From UBA2821 sp902763335 (GTDB lineage Bacteria > Bacillota > Clostridia > Lachnospirales > Lachnospiraceae): a DNA stretch of 64,000 nucleotides. The notes under the pieces were generated by a model, which worked only from the letters and a program-made list of their open reading frames with translations, did no database searches and was not told the origin of the DNA. Position numbers and translations under genes: made by a program. The stretch's first letter is position 1; every line of letters begins with the position of its first letter. Shown here in pieces: positions 1 through 8,822 of the stretch. Location of the stretch: NCBI GenBank assembly GCA_052066835.1, contig JBQHRJ010000008.1; one strand, 5' to 3'.

Positions 1-2
1 CA

Positions 3-92
3 GTAGTCTTTCACTGGAAATATAATCTTGATGACATAGATGTATCCGAAGAGATTATCGTTGATACACTACCAATCAAAAAGTCCAGTTAA
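3..92 (+). CDS. 3' end of an unidentified plus-strand gene (partial)
   Basis: An open frame enters from the left edge and ends at a TAA, giving 29 residues that read like ordinary protein (start VVFHWKYNLDDIDVSEE). Too little is present to name a family. It would converge on the decarboxylase-cupin gene, with a truncated copy of the palindromic repeat between the two stop codons. The frame could also be chance, because it is only 30 codons long. Confidence 0.4.
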   Translation, partial: VVFHWKYNLDDIDVSEEIIVDTLPIKKSS

Positions 93-106
93 TTATCGAA
101 CGATGT

Positions 107-200
107 ACTAGCCAACACAAGTATGTGTATTTGCAAGCTAGCTTGCAATATCACATACTGTGCTTGGCTGGTGCGTAGCACCCTTTTGACACATGAATCC
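107..200 (-). repeat. Palindromic repeat, copy 1 (5' truncated in plus orientation)
   Basis: This copy keeps the central arm, with the perfect palindrome TTGCAAGCTAGCTTGCAA, the GGTGCGTAGCACC hairpin and one outer arm ending in GAATCC. It lacks the CCCC/GGGG hairpin and the other outer arm. It lies 12 bases past the TAA that would end the unmutated decarboxylase-cupin frame. Related copies are at 13228, 18313, 21948 and 40960. Confidence 0.85.
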
Positions 201-275
201 TGCTAATTAGTATTACTTAAGTTTTCCATACTCTTCATCTGAAACAGGTTCACACCATTCATTTGAGGTATCCTC

Positions 276-980
276 TCAGGGTACTTCTACTGCAAGATGA
301 CTGAACCAGCTGTCAGGTGCTGCTCCATGCCAGTGTTTAACTTCTGCCGGAATATTAATACAGTCACCCGGTTTCATTTCTATTGCTTCTTTACCTTCTT
401 CCTGATAATATCCACGTCCTGCAACGCATACCAGAATCTGTCCGCCACCATTTTTAGCATGATGTATATGCCAGTTATTTCTGCATCCCGGTTCAAATGT
501 TACATTAAATATTCCAACCTGTTCTGTAGAAACAGGTGCAAGATAACTTTTTCCTTTAAAATACTGTGCAAAAGCATCATTCGGCTGTCCGATTGGAAAT
601 ACCATCTCCTTTGCATGCGCTCTCATAGCCTCATCTTCGTATGGTAAATCTCCTTCATTTACTGACCATACCTCTTTAGCAAGATTAAATACTGCCCAGC
701 CCTTTGGCCATCCTGCGTAAAAAGCCACATGTGTAATAATTGCGGCTATTTCCTTCTGTGTCACACCATGATCTTTTGCATTCTGCAAATGAAACTTTAA
801 TGATGAATCTGTAATTCCCTGTGCCATAAGAGCAACTACCGTAATAATACTTCTTGTCTTAACATCTATATCCTCATTGTTCCAGTTTTCTCCAAAAAGA
901 ACATCATCATTAAAATGTGCAAATTCCGGTGCAAACTCACCTAATGCATTTCTTCCTGCCGTCTGTACTATTTTCTTCAT
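276..980 (-). pseudogene. Carboxymuconolactone decarboxylase-like / cupin fusion, C terminus cut by in-frame TGA
   Basis: The N-terminal part (about residues 20-110) resembles the carboxymuconolactone decarboxylase / AhpD-like family. The C-terminal part (about 145-234) is a cupin barrel with the metal-site type pattern HIHHAKNGGGQ and later HWHG. The frame stops at TGA right after the residues LAVEVP. Reading through it in the same frame gives 20 more sensible residues (EDTSNEWCEPVSDEEYGKLK) and a TAA at 213-215. A glycine codon GGA at this place would restore a 255-residue protein. The cupin core is complete, so the shortened protein may still work. It is probably the last gene of a flavodoxin-containing redox operon. 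A sequencing error is the main alternative. Confidence 0.7.
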
Positions 981-997
981 TTTTAATTACCCTCTTT

Positions 998-1468
998 CTA
1001 TAATGTTTTTACCCAGTTTTCAATTTCCTGTTTATTTGTATTGTTAAGAAGTTTTCCTTCTATAAAAATGGCATCCGGTGCAGAAGGCTGCAATTCCTTA
1101 ACGGTATTTCCAAATCCGCTGCCACCTGATGTGGCAAATAAGATAATCTTCTTACCTGCAAAATCATACTTTTCCAAAAATGTGTTTATAATTGTTGGTG
1201 CCACATACCACCAGATAGGAAATCCAATAAATATTTCATCATAGTTTTCAATCTTTGCATCCTCACCTGCAATTTCGGGTCTGATTTTTTTATCACTCAT
1301 TTCCACACTGCTTCTGGACTTTTTATCCATCCAGTTAAGGTCAGCACTTGTATATGCTTCTTTCGGTGTAATCTCATATAAATCCGCTTCTGCTGCATCG
1401 GCTACCATTTCAGCTACTTTCTTTGTTGTCCCACTTGCACTAAAATATGCTACTAATTTTTTTCCCAT
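998..1468 (-). CDS. Flavodoxin
   Basis: A 156-residue protein of the flavodoxin / NAD(P)H-oxidoreductase-like fold. It binds FMN and carries one or two electrons. The phosphate-binding loop near the N terminus is visible as YFSASGTTKKVA, and FPIWWYVAPTI and ATSGGSGFG correspond to the two later FMN loops. I chose the ATG at 1468 because GGAGAGAG sits just before it; an in-frame start 12 codons upstream has no such site. The gene lies 17 bases upstream of the decarboxylase-cupin gene in the same direction, so the two are probably co-transcribed, perhaps under the LysR protein encoded just upstream. The partner reductase is not in the window. Confidence 0.88.
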   Translation of the reverse strand: MGKKLVAYFSASGTTKKVAEMVADAAEADLYEITPKEAYTSADLNWMDKKSRSSVEMSDKKIRPEIAGEDAKIENYDEIFIGFPIWWYVAPTIINTFLEKYDFAGKKIILFATSGGSGFGNTVKELQPSAPDAIFIEGKLLNNTNKQEIENWVKTL

Positions 1469-1596
1469 AATTCTCTCTCCAATCTGCGATAATGCTTTTA
1501 TCAACTAAAAATGTGTAAGATATAATCTCTTATACCCTACACATCTATTATATTTCTTTTATTTAATTATGACTAATACTTATATTACATTGTCAT

Positions 1597-2475
1597 CTAT
1601 GCCTCAAAAGCATTGATTTCTTCTATGAATAATTTAATTGCCTTCGAGTATGGTATATTTCTCCTCCATGCAATAACAGTACTTGATTTCATTTCAGGAT
1701 ACAGTTTCTTCTGAACAATCAGATCACTCCTCCAATATTTTGCTGCCCCTCTTATCGAAACCGGATATCCAAGCCCGTTTATAGCCATAACTCCTGCATT
1801 AGTTCCCAGATTACTCGTAAAAGCTATATTGAGTTTCTCAAAATCTTTGCCAAACCAGTTTGCCAGCTCACTCTGAACACTATAACGTTCCGGCAGAATA
1901 AGCGGCAGATTCAGTAAATCTTCCTTTGTTATATATTCTTTTTCCACCAGAGGATCGTCAGGTCTCATGCCAACAACCCACCAGTCACTGTCTTTTATTC
2001 TTATATAGTCAAGATTTTCAGTGTTCATCGGCTCCAGAAACAATCCTATATCTATAAGTCCTTTATTCATCATTTCAAGAACGTTGTCTGCCGTTCCTGT
2101 ATGTAATGCAATCTGAACCATGGGATATTTTCTTTTATAACCTTCTATAATTTTTGCCAGTGTTTCAACCGCTGCAAACTCACCACATCCAATGGTTATA
2201 ACACCATCAACAACATCTTCGTTTTCTTTAAATTCATCGACTATCTTATCTTCTAAATCTATAATTTCCAATGCTCTTCTTTTTAACAGCAGTCCCTCAT
2301 CCGTGAGAGTAATATTTCTTCCGTTTCTGTTAAAAAGTACCGTTTCTAATTCTTCCTCAAGACCTGAAATCTGTCTTGAAAGAGTCGGCTGGGTTATGTG
2401 CAGCTGTTCAGCCGCCTTAGTAAAGCTCTGCTCTTTTGCAACCGTAAGAAAATAACGCAATACCCTTAACTCCAT
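1597..2475 (-). CDS. LysR-family transcriptional regulator
   Basis: At 292 residues it has the usual LysR length. The N-terminal winged helix-turn-helix is clear (MELRVLRYFLTVAKEQSFTK, then LHITQPTLSRQI). The remainder is the periplasmic-binding-protein-like effector domain. LysR proteins normally bind as tetramers and respond to a small ligand. This one is encoded upstream of, and in the same direction as, the flavodoxin and the decarboxylase-cupin gene, rather than divergently. It may regulate them, but the ligand cannot be inferred. A GGAGG-type site (GGAGGTGAAACG) precedes the ATG. Confidence 0.93.
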   Translation of the reverse strand: MELRVLRYFLTVAKEQSFTKAAEQLHITQPTLSRQISGLEEELETVLFNRNGRNITLTDEGLLLKRRALEIIDLEDKIVDEFKENEDVVDGVITIGCGEFAAVETLAKIIEGYKRKYPMVQIALHTGTADNVLEMMNKGLIDIGLFLEPMNTENLDYIRIKDSDWWVVGMRPDDPLVEKEYITKEDLLNLPLILPERYSVQSELANWFGKDFEKLNIAFTSNLGTNAGVMAINGLGYPVSIRGAAKYWRSDLIVQKKLYPEMKSSTVIAWRRNIPYSKAIKLFIEEINAFEA

Positions 2476-2510
2476 CGTTTCACCTCCAATTCACAGACTC
2501 ATAATAACAC

Positions 2511-2542
2511 AAAAAGCTATGATAAATATTACCATAGCTTTC
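2511..2542 (-). terminator. Intrinsic terminator after the tRNA-Gly pair
   Basis: On the minus strand the sequence AAAGCTATGGTA forms a stem with TATCATAGCTTT and is followed by TTTTGTG. It lies about 10 bases past the 3' end of tRNA-Gly(GCC). Confidence 0.75.
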
Positions 2543-2552
2543 TTTCATAGAG

Positions 2553-2625
2553 AGCGCGAGACGGGACTCGAACCCGCGGCCCCGACCTTGGCAAGGTCGT
2601 GCTCCACCAACTGAGCCACTCGCGC
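2553..2625 (-). tRNA. tRNA-Gly (anticodon GCC)
   Basis: A 73-base cloverleaf. The acceptor arm pairs GCGCGAG with CTCGCGC, the D arm contains GCTCAGTTGGTGGAGC, the anticodon loop is TTGCCAA, and the T arm holds GGTTCGAGTCC. No CCA is encoded. It lies 38 bases after tRNA-Gly(UCC), and the two probably share one promoter and terminator. Confidence 0.97.
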
Positions 2626-2663
2626 ATATTAAATTATCAATCACATGCTATCATGTAATCAAA

Positions 2664-2734
2664 AGCGGGTGATGGGAATCGAACCCACGTATCTAGCTTG
2701 GAAGGCTAGTGTTCTACCATTGAACTACACCCGC
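2664..2734 (-). tRNA. tRNA-Gly (anticodon UCC)
   Basis: A 71-base cloverleaf. The acceptor arm pairs GCGGGTG with CACCCGC, the anticodon loop is CTTCCAA, and the T arm contains GGTTCGATTCC. No CCA is encoded. It is the first gene of a two-tRNA glycine operon. Confidence 0.97.
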
Positions 2735-2772
2735 AGAACTCATTCGCAACATACTTATCACGAACAAGCAAT

Positions 2773-2801
2773 ATATTATCATAGCAGTTTAAAAATGTCA
2801 A
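2773..2801 (-). promoter_or_regulatory. Promoter of the tRNA-Gly pair
   Basis: On the minus strand a perfect -35 box TTGACA (2796-2801) is separated by 17 bases from a -10 box TAATAT (2773-2778). It lies about 40 bases upstream of tRNA-Gly(UCC). Confidence 0.85.
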
Positions 2802-2812
2802 GAGTATTTTTA

Positions 2813-4087
2813 TTATTTTCTTCCATTCCGTATAGGATTAGTTCCATCATACGGATTATCTCCCCTGTATGATAAATTATTATTTATAATATCATCAGGA
2901 TTTCTTCTCGTATATTCCTTGACATTCTCCCACTTTCCATTCCTAAAACGTGAATAGGATGATACATTGTGGGTATTATTATCTATATCCAGTCCCCATC
3001 CGTCTTCCAATGACTCTGTTTTGCACAAAACAAACAGAATAAGCGGCACAAACATCATTAAAACTTCAACGGGACTCTGCAATATTTTCACAAAAGCCTG
3101 TCTTACCGATAAACCGTTATTGCAACAATATTCTTCCATTTCATCAAGAGAAACTGATATAGACGCAATCACTATAAACGTGAAAATACAGGCGCCGATA
3201 ATATAAATCACCATTTCTATGGTCGCCCCCGTAATACTTCTGTCCCATCTGGTACCAAACTCCCCCATAAATATCATTTTTAAATAACCGACTATTCCCG
3301 GTTCACAACGATACCCCGGAATATCATATAGCAGTGCACAAATCAGGGCTGCACATCCATATAAAGTAAGTCCTGCACTAATATATTTCCTATTCTCATA
3401 CACATATCCTATCTTCTTAATAATTCCCAAAACCAGACATACTATCCCCAGTGGGAAAAACACTATTGACAGCAGAATTATTATCAGATTTTCCATCCTG
3501 AAATGTTTTATCTTCCTGATAAACGTACAAAATGCAATACCAAGTCCCAGTAACAAAAATATTCCTCCGGCATAGATATTAAACAGGTATGTCAATAACA
3601 GAATTATCGTATATAAGCCAATGAATACATGACCACTTACCGGTTTTTGGTATTCCGGATTGTTCTCCCGCTTTTGTTTCAATATTTTTTTATTTCCTAT
3701 AGATGTTATGTTATACATAATCGTTCCCAAAACAGATTTCCTGTATATTTTTTTATCACTCCGGTGATCATTGGATTTTTTTGTTTTCCCGGCATTTCCC
3801 TGACTGTTTTTATTTATTCCTTTATTATACCTGTCCATGCAGCTCTTACATATAAATCCATTACATGCCTTATCTTTTCCACACAAAATGCATGTGAACT
3901 CTGTTTCATCCCCTGATAAGATTATTTTTACTCTATGTATAAATTTCTTTCCAAATGCTGACTTGAAATTATCTGTTGTATCATTAATTCTGATTATTTT
4001 TCTTAATATATCCTTATTATCTGCAATGTCTTTCCGTGCAGCCAGTTTCATGATATTTAAGAAATCTTTTTTCATTTGTTCATCCAT
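2813..4087 (-). CDS. Membrane protein with N-terminal zinc-ribbon-like motif, function unknown
   Basis: I do not recognise a named family. The 424-residue protein has a soluble N-terminal region carrying four spaced cysteines in a zinc-ribbon-like arrangement (CILCGKDKACNG then FICKSCMDRYN). A basic linker follows, then roughly seven to eight hydrophobic segments, and a polar, Asn-rich C-terminal tail of about 65 residues. The ATG at 4087 is preferred because GAGG lies seven bases before it; the frame also opens four codons earlier. It stands alone between tRNA genes. A membrane role is inferred from hydropathy alone. Confidence 0.72.
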   Translation of the reverse strand: MDEQMKKDFLNIMKLAARKDIADNKDILRKIIRINDTTDNFKSAFGKKFIHRVKIILSGDETEFTCILCGKDKACNGFICKSCMDRYNKGINKNSQGNAGKTKKSNDHRSDKKIYRKSVLGTIMYNITSIGNKKILKQKRENNPEYQKPVSGHVFIGLYTIILLLTYLFNIYAGGIFLLLGLGIAFCTFIRKIKHFRMENLIIILLSIVFFPLGIVCLVLGIIKKIGYVYENRKYISAGLTLYGCAALICALLYDIPGYRCEPGIVGYLKMIFMGEFGTRWDRSITGATIEMVIYIIGACIFTFIVIASISVSLDEMEEYCCNNGLSVRQAFVKILQSPVEVLMMFVPLILFVLCKTESLEDGWGLDIDNNTHNVSSYSRFRNGKWENVKEYTRRNPDDIINNNLSYRGDNPYDGTNPIRNGRK

Positions 4088-4107
4088 AACATGCCTCATT
4101 TCTTATA

Positions 4108-4142
4108 TAAAAAGAACCCAATCTCTCAAAAAGATCAGGTTC
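4108..4142 (-). terminator. Intrinsic terminator after tRNA-Phe
   Basis: On the minus strand GAACC pairs with GGGTTC through an extended, partly paired stem, followed by TTTTT. It begins about 20 bases after the tRNA-Phe 3' end. Confidence 0.65.
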
Positions 4143-4160
4143 GTCATTCTTAGCTTATAA

Positions 4161-4233
<73 letters not shown>

Positions 4234-4237
4234 ATAA

Positions 4238-4267
4238 AACCATTGTCTGCTTTCACAAACAATGGTT
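4238..4267 (-). terminator. Hairpin between a small membrane gene and tRNA-Phe
   Basis: AACCATTGT and ACAATGGTT form a nine-base-pair stem, followed on the minus strand by TTTTAT. It may terminate the upstream minus-strand operon. It directly abuts the -10 box of the tRNA-Phe promoter, so it may instead shape the 5' leader of the tRNA. The T-run is short. Confidence 0.5.
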
Positions 4268-4296
4268 ATTTTACACTATCATTCCTGCTTTGTCAA
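4268..4296 (-). promoter_or_regulatory. Promoter of tRNA-Phe
   Basis: A perfect -35 box TTGACA (4291-4296), a 17-base spacer and a -10 box TAAAAT (4268-4273) read on the minus strand toward the tRNA. Confidence 0.85.
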
Positions 4297-4333
4297 GCAA
4301 TATCACAATCTCATAGCTGTCAGATAGCGGCTG

Positions 4334-4696
4334 TTACTTCTTTAAAAGCACTCTCATCACCAGTGTAAATCCGCCAAATATACACACAAGCATTATTAAC
4401 CACTGATAAAGTGACATACTTGGAAGTGTCAGATGTGTTCCCATTATAATAGATGCTATAATGATAACCACACCTATGACTATAAGTGCCTTTGCAAATA
4501 TTGAATCCGGTTTTGCAAACACCCAGCAGATACCTGCCAGAAGCGGAACCACGACAAGACCGCCTATTCTCATTCCGCCATATGAAAATGCATAAAATCC
4601 CGTGCTTACCGTCACGCTACTACAAAACCAGTATAAACCTGCTGCCAACATTATAACCCCAACTAAAAATATAGCCAGATCGTTACTTTTCTTCAT
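4334..4696 (-). CDS. Small four-helix membrane protein, function unknown
   Basis: A 120-residue protein with about four hydrophobic segments, short basic ends (MKKSND at the start, LLKK at the end) and no motif I can name. The start at 4696 is chosen because GGAGGC lies four bases before it; the frame opens four codons earlier but that ATG overlaps the ribosome site. It follows the EamA transporter by about 70 bases in the same direction and may be the last gene of that operon. Confidence 0.65.
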   Translation of the reverse strand: MKKSNDLAIFLVGVIMLAAGLYWFCSSVTVSTGFYAFSYGGMRIGGLVVVPLLAGICWVFAKPDSIFAKALIVIGVVIIIASIIMGTHLTLPSMSLYQWLIMLVCIFGGFTLVMRVLLKK

Positions 4697-4766
4697 TTTT
4701 GCCTCCATTCTTATCTTAATATGTATCAGCTCATCTTATCTACATATTTTACATATGTGCTTTTTC

Positions 4767-5717
4767 CTAGTCAACACCTTTTTTGCCGCGTCCATTAACG
4801 ATTACAATTCCGCAACTTACAAGTAACAGTGCCATAACGCTTACTATTACAGGCACGCTGTCCTCACTCAAGAGCAGCATGCTCAGTATAACGCCAAAAA
4901 CCGGGTTCATAAAACCGAAAACCGCAACTTTAGATAGCGGATTATATTTAAGAAGAATTCCCCATATTGTATATGCTGCTGCCGATACAAATGCCAGATA
5001 CAAAAGCATCGCCACTGCGCCTGCACCATTTATAGAAAATCTTCCCGACATAAGCCATCCTGATATAGTCAGTATGATTCCACCACACAAAAACTGATAA
5101 CCGCTTAATTTAACCGTATCATCCTCTTTCGAATACTCTTTCATAAGTGCCGCTGAGATACCATATGCAAATGTAGAAATAAGTATATATCCTTCACCTG
5201 TAAACTTAAATGAAAAATCCATACCGCCACTGCCACATACATTTGCCATAACTACTCCGGCAAATCCTACCAGGCATCCTACCGTCTTCTTGAACGTCAG
5301 TTTCTCCTGCCGGAACATAAATACAGATACCAATATAGCCACAAATACATTTGCACCCTCTATAATCGATGCCTTTGCTCCGGATGTATTTGAAAGTCCG
5401 ATATAGAAAAATATGTATTGAAGTATCGTCTGAAATAAACTGAGTATAAATATCCTCTTAACAGTTGAAAATGTTTTGGGAACCATTATTTTCTTCTGTT
5501 GCACACTTCCGACTATTATTACCATAATTCCGGCTAAAATAAATCTTAATCCTGCATACATTATCCTTGAACCGTTGCCACTGTTCTGTCCGCCGATTCC
5601 TACCAACTTGTATCCTATCTTTATACACGGAAACGCACTTCCCCACAATGCACAGCACAATAATGCAAGTGCACACACAACCGCGGAATTTCTAAGTATT
5701 TCCTCTTTCGATTTCAT
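4767..5717 (-). CDS. EamA / DMT-superfamily transporter
   Basis: A 316-residue integral membrane protein with about ten hydrophobic segments arranged as two repeated halves, as in the drug/metabolite transporter superfamily. The conserved start of the first EamA repeat is visible (LLCCALWGSAFPCIKIGYK). The second repeat begins around residue 170. Members of the family export metabolites such as amino acids; the substrate here is unknown. It starts two bases after the stop of the cytidylate-kinase-like gene, so the two are translationally linked. Confidence 0.88.
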   Translation of the reverse strand: MKSKEEILRNSAVVCALALLCCALWGSAFPCIKIGYKLVGIGGQNSGNGSRIMYAGLRFILAGIMVIIVGSVQQKKIMVPKTFSTVKRIFILSLFQTILQYIFFYIGLSNTSGAKASIIEGANVFVAILVSVFMFRQEKLTFKKTVGCLVGFAGVVMANVCGSGGMDFSFKFTGEGYILISTFAYGISAALMKEYSKEDDTVKLSGYQFLCGGIILTISGWLMSGRFSINGAGAVAMLLYLAFVSAAAYTIWGILLKYNPLSKVAVFGFMNPVFGVILSMLLLSEDSVPVIVSVMALLLVSCGIVIVNGRGKKGVD

Positions 5718-5719
5718 TT

Positions 5720-6337
5720 TTAAAGTGTACCTTTCATTTTCCTGTAATTATTAATGGTTTCCACACAGTTATCAAGTGTCATTCCATCCGTATTAAGACA
5801 TATGTCATAATTTCTTGCATCGCTCCATTCCCTGCCTGTGTGAAATCTGTAATATTGCGAGCGCTGATAATCTGTCTGCATAATAAACTTCTTAAGTTCT
5901 TCTTCTGTCATGCTTGACATACTGCTTACATTTTTTACACATTTATCAATAGATGCATGAACAAATACTTTTGTTACGTTTTTATAGTCCTTCAAAACAA
6001 AGTCTGCACATCTTCCCATTATCACAAATGACTCTCTTGTGGCAAGTTCCCTTAAAACTCTTGCCTGATAATTAAATAACTCTGTATTTGAAATCTGGTC
6101 AACATCGGAAAATGTCTCACCTCTGTATACATTCTGTGAAACCTTAAAAATATTTGTCTGCTTCAGTTTCTCATCTGCCATTGCAAAAAACTGCTGATTT
6201 ATCCCGCTTTCCTTTGATGCAAGTCTCATTATCTCTTTATCATAATAATTTATTCCAAGCTTGTCAGCTAACATCTTTCCTATGGTTCTTCCGCCACTTC
6301 CATATCCACGTCCTATGGTTATAACATAATTATTCAT
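5720..6337 (-). CDS. Cytidylate kinase-like protein
   Basis: A 205-residue P-loop protein of the cytidylate-kinase-like family that is common in Clostridia. The N terminus holds an atypical nucleotide-binding loop, ITIGRGYGSGGRTIG, and the acceptor region follows (LGINYYDKEIMRLAS). These proteins are annotated by similarity; their true substrate is not established and the cell's regular Cmk is probably elsewhere. It overlaps the end of the binding lipoprotein gene by eight bases and is followed almost directly by the EamA transporter. Confidence 0.85.
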   Translation of the reverse strand: MNNYVITIGRGYGSGGRTIGKMLADKLGINYYDKEIMRLASKESGINQQFFAMADEKLKQTNIFKVSQNVYRGETFSDVDQISNTELFNYQARVLRELATRESFVIMGRCADFVLKDYKNVTKVFVHASIDKCVKNVSSMSSMTEEELKKFIMQTDYQRSQYYRFHTGREWSDARNYDICLNTDGMTLDNCVETINNYRKMKGTL

Positions 6338-7448
6338 TTATACCTCCAATCTGAATCGATTTAAACTCTACCGTTCTCTTGCTGTACCCATCATCTGTAA
6401 ATGAAATATTCTCTCCTGTAGCACCGTCTATATTTATATCATCCATTGCACATATCTGCAAATCAGAATCAATATTTTCTGCCTCTTCCATAGCTGCCCT
6501 TATAACATACACTGCATCATATCCCTGTGCACTGTACATGTCAGACTTTCTTCCATATGTAACCTCATATGTATTCTCATATTCAGTCCTCTTATCCCCA
6601 TATGGGTTAAGGTACTCTATTCTGTTAAGTCCCGCATATGTTCCCGGTGTTATACCTTCCCACTGCGAACTTCCTATGACGGATATCCCCATTTTATCAG
6701 CATCCATAATCTGAATAATATTTGATGCCGTCTCAAAATCTGCCGGAATATATACCACTTCTGCCCCCGATGCCTTTATGCTGTTTATATTAGCCTCAAG
6801 ACTTTGAAGGTCATCAGAATACACCTCTCTGGCTACTATATTTCCGCCACAATTATAAAATTCATCTATAAATGCCTCTGCTTTTTCAACTTCATTTTCC
6901 GAATATAGTACTGCACCCTTTCTTGAATTCATATTATAAAATCCATGCTCTGCAGCCTCTATTCCCTCCTGACTGTTATAGAGACATATTTTAAATGTAT
7001 TATCAAATATTCCTGTATTATCCGATGTCGAAGACGGTATAATCGTGAAAATATTATCTTCGTTTGTCTTTTCTTCTATCTCCTGACACAGTTCATCCGC
7101 TGCTGGAGCTATAAATGCATTTATATCTTTATCTTTCAATCTTGAATAACCGCTCTTTGCAATTTCCGCATTGCTTTCATCATCAATTTCAATAAGTTTA
7201 AGTTTGTATGTTTTATTTCCGACTGTAACACCGCCGTCATCATTTATCTCATTTACAGCCATCAGTGCACCGCCATATACGCTGTTTCCCATTTGGGAAT
7301 ACTGACCTGTCTCCGATGCAAGCTGTCCTATAACAAATATATTTTCAGTATCTTTATCCTTCTTTTTTGAACTGACACACCCTGCTGCCCCTGTACTTAT
7401 ACAGACCGCCAGCGTCAATGCCATCACTCTTCTCACATTATGTTTCAT
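6330..7448 (-). CDS. Periplasmic-binding-type lipoprotein (branched-chain amino acid type)
   Basis: A 372-residue substrate-binding protein of the Peripla_BP_6 / leucine-binding type. It has a lipoprotein signal peptide with a lipobox ending in AAGC, so it should be tethered outside the membrane. The first strand motif is typical (IFVIGQLASETGQYSQMGN). The start at 7448 is chosen for the GGAG placed seven bases before it. No ABC permease or ATPase for it lies nearby. Instead it is joined to a kinase-like protein and an EamA transporter, so it is either an orphan binding protein for a distant transporter or an extracellular sensor. Confidence 0.87.
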   Translation of the reverse strand: MKHNVRRVMALTLAVCISTGAAGCVSSKKKDKDTENIFVIGQLASETGQYSQMGNSVYGGALMAVNEINDDGGVTVGNKTYKLKLIEIDDESNAEIAKSGYSRLKDKDINAFIAPAADELCQEIEEKTNEDNIFTIIPSSTSDNTGIFDNTFKICLYNSQEGIEAAEHGFYNMNSRKGAVLYSENEVEKAEAFIDEFYNCGGNIVAREVYSDDLQSLEANINSIKASGAEVVYIPADFETASNIIQIMDADKMGISVIGSSQWEGITPGTYAGLNRIEYLNPYGDKRTEYENTYEVTYGRKSDMYSAQGYDAVYVIRAAMEEAENIDSDLQICAMDDINIDGATGENISFTDDGYSKRTVEFKSIQIGGINE

Positions 7449-7494
7449 TTCGTTCTCCATTCCGGAGGCACTTTTCCATGCCACTCATATGAAA

Positions 7495-7538
7495 GGGGCG
7501 TATAATGCGCCTTTTTACTTTTCACATTAATACGCCCT
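7495..7538 (-). terminator. Hairpin downstream of dapL
   Basis: GGGCGTATTAATG pairs with CATTATACGCCC with one bulged base, 15 bases after the dapL stop codon. An inner GGCG/CGCC pairing is also possible. No strong T-run follows on the minus strand, so termination may be partial and allow read-through into the lipoprotein gene. Confidence 0.5.
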
Positions 7539-7553
7539 TCTATATATATTAAA

Positions 7554-8768
7554 CTATAATCTTTTAATTCTTTCAATAGCTTCTTTTGTATTTTCGTGAC
7601 TTCCGAATGCAGTAAGTCTGAAATATCCCTCTCCGCTAGGACCGAATCCTGAACCCGGAGTACCTACAACGTTGGCATTTTCAAGGAGGTTATCAAAGAA
7701 CTGCCATGATGTCATGTTATCAGGAGTCTTTAACCAGATATACGGAGCATTTACACCGCCGGATACTGTATATCCTGCTGCTGCAAGCTCATCTCTTATA
7801 TATTTTGCATTCTGCATATAATATCCAACCATCTCTTTTGTCTGCTTTTTACCTTCCTCAGTATAAATAGCAGCTCCCGCCTTCTGGATAATATATGGAG
7901 CACCGTTAAATTTAGTACCATGACGTCTTGCCCAAAGGCTGTTAAGAGTAGTCTCACCGGATTTAAGTTCCTTAGGCACTACAGTATAACCAAGTCGTGT
8001 TCCTGTAAATCCTGCATTCTTTGAATAACTTCTTATCTCTATTGCACATGCCTTTGCACCTTCACATTCATATATGCTGTGTGGTACATCATCCTCTGAA
8101 ATATATGCTTCATATGCGGCATCATATATGATAACTGCTCCTACTTTCAATGCGTAGTCAACCCATTTCTGAAGTTCATCCTTAGTAATTGTTGAACCTG
8201 TAGGATTGTTTGGGAAACACAGATATATAATATCAGGAGTTTCTTTTGGAATCTCAGGTGCAAAATTTGTAGCTGCAGTACACGGCATGTATATAACATT
8301 ACTCCATTTCTGTTCTGCTTCTATATAATCTCCGGTTCTTCCTGCCATGGCATTTGTGTCAACATACACCGGATATACAGGGTCGCAAACCGCAATCTTG
8401 TTATCCACAGAAAATATATCACCTATATTTCCTGAATCACTCTTTGCACCATCACTTACAAATATTTCATCAATAGCGATATCAGCACCTCTTGCCTTAT
8501 AATCATTATCCACAATAGCCTGTCTCAAAAATTCATAACCGAGATCAGGAGCATATCCCTTAAATGTATCTGCACTTGCCATCTCGTCTACTGCACCATG
8601 CATGGCTTCTATAACCGTAGGTGCAAGTGGAAGTGTAACATCACCTATACCGAGACTGATAACATTTCTGTCCGGATTGGCTGCCTTATACTCTCTTACC
8701 TTTTTTCCTATTGTAGAGAAAAGATAACTTCCCGGTAATTTCAAATAATTGTCATTAATTTTAAACAT
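7554..8768 (-). CDS. dapL: LL-diaminopimelate aminotransferase
   Basis: A 404-residue fold-type I PLP enzyme that converts tetrahydrodipicolinate directly to LL-diaminopimelate, using glutamate as amino donor, for lysine and peptidoglycan synthesis. The start matches DapL proteins (INDNYLKLPGSYLFSTIGKK). The Schiff-base lysine is about K250 in SYSKNAGFTGTR, the NNPTG motif is at 187-191, and the PLP-pyridine aspartate is about D216. The presence of DapL points to the one-step branch of the pathway used by many Clostridia. It follows the ANTAR gene by 54 bases, so glnA, the ANTAR gene and dapL may be one nitrogen-assimilation unit. Confidence 0.96.
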   Translation of the reverse strand: MFKINDNYLKLPGSYLFSTIGKKVREYKAANPDRNVISLGIGDVTLPLAPTVIEAMHGAVDEMASADTFKGYAPDLGYEFLRQAIVDNDYKARGADIAIDEIFVSDGAKSDSGNIGDIFSVDNKIAVCDPVYPVYVDTNAMAGRTGDYIEAEQKWSNVIYMPCTAATNFAPEIPKETPDIIYLCFPNNPTGSTITKDELQKWVDYALKVGAVIIYDAAYEAYISEDDVPHSIYECEGAKACAIEIRSYSKNAGFTGTRLGYTVVPKELKSGETTLNSLWARRHGTKFNGAPYIIQKAGAAIYTEEGKKQTKEMVGYYMQNAKYIRDELAAAGYTVSGGVNAPYIWLKTPDNMTSWQFFDNLLENANVVGTPGSGFGPSGEGYFRLTAFGSHENTKEAIERIKRL

Positions 8769-8822
8769 TTTGCAATTCCTCCATTTTTTATTTATGATTT
8801 TCGGAAACTGTGCCTCCGATTA

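Noticed and set aside
107..200. Repeat copies read as tRNA-like or tRNA genes because of the cloverleaf outline
   Set aside because: Stem lengths do not fit a tRNA, there is no anticodon arm or T-loop consensus, and the arms are much longer.
276..278. TGA as a selenocysteine codon
   Set aside because: The expected residue here is glycine, the position is not a redox site, and I see no suitable hairpin just after the codon.
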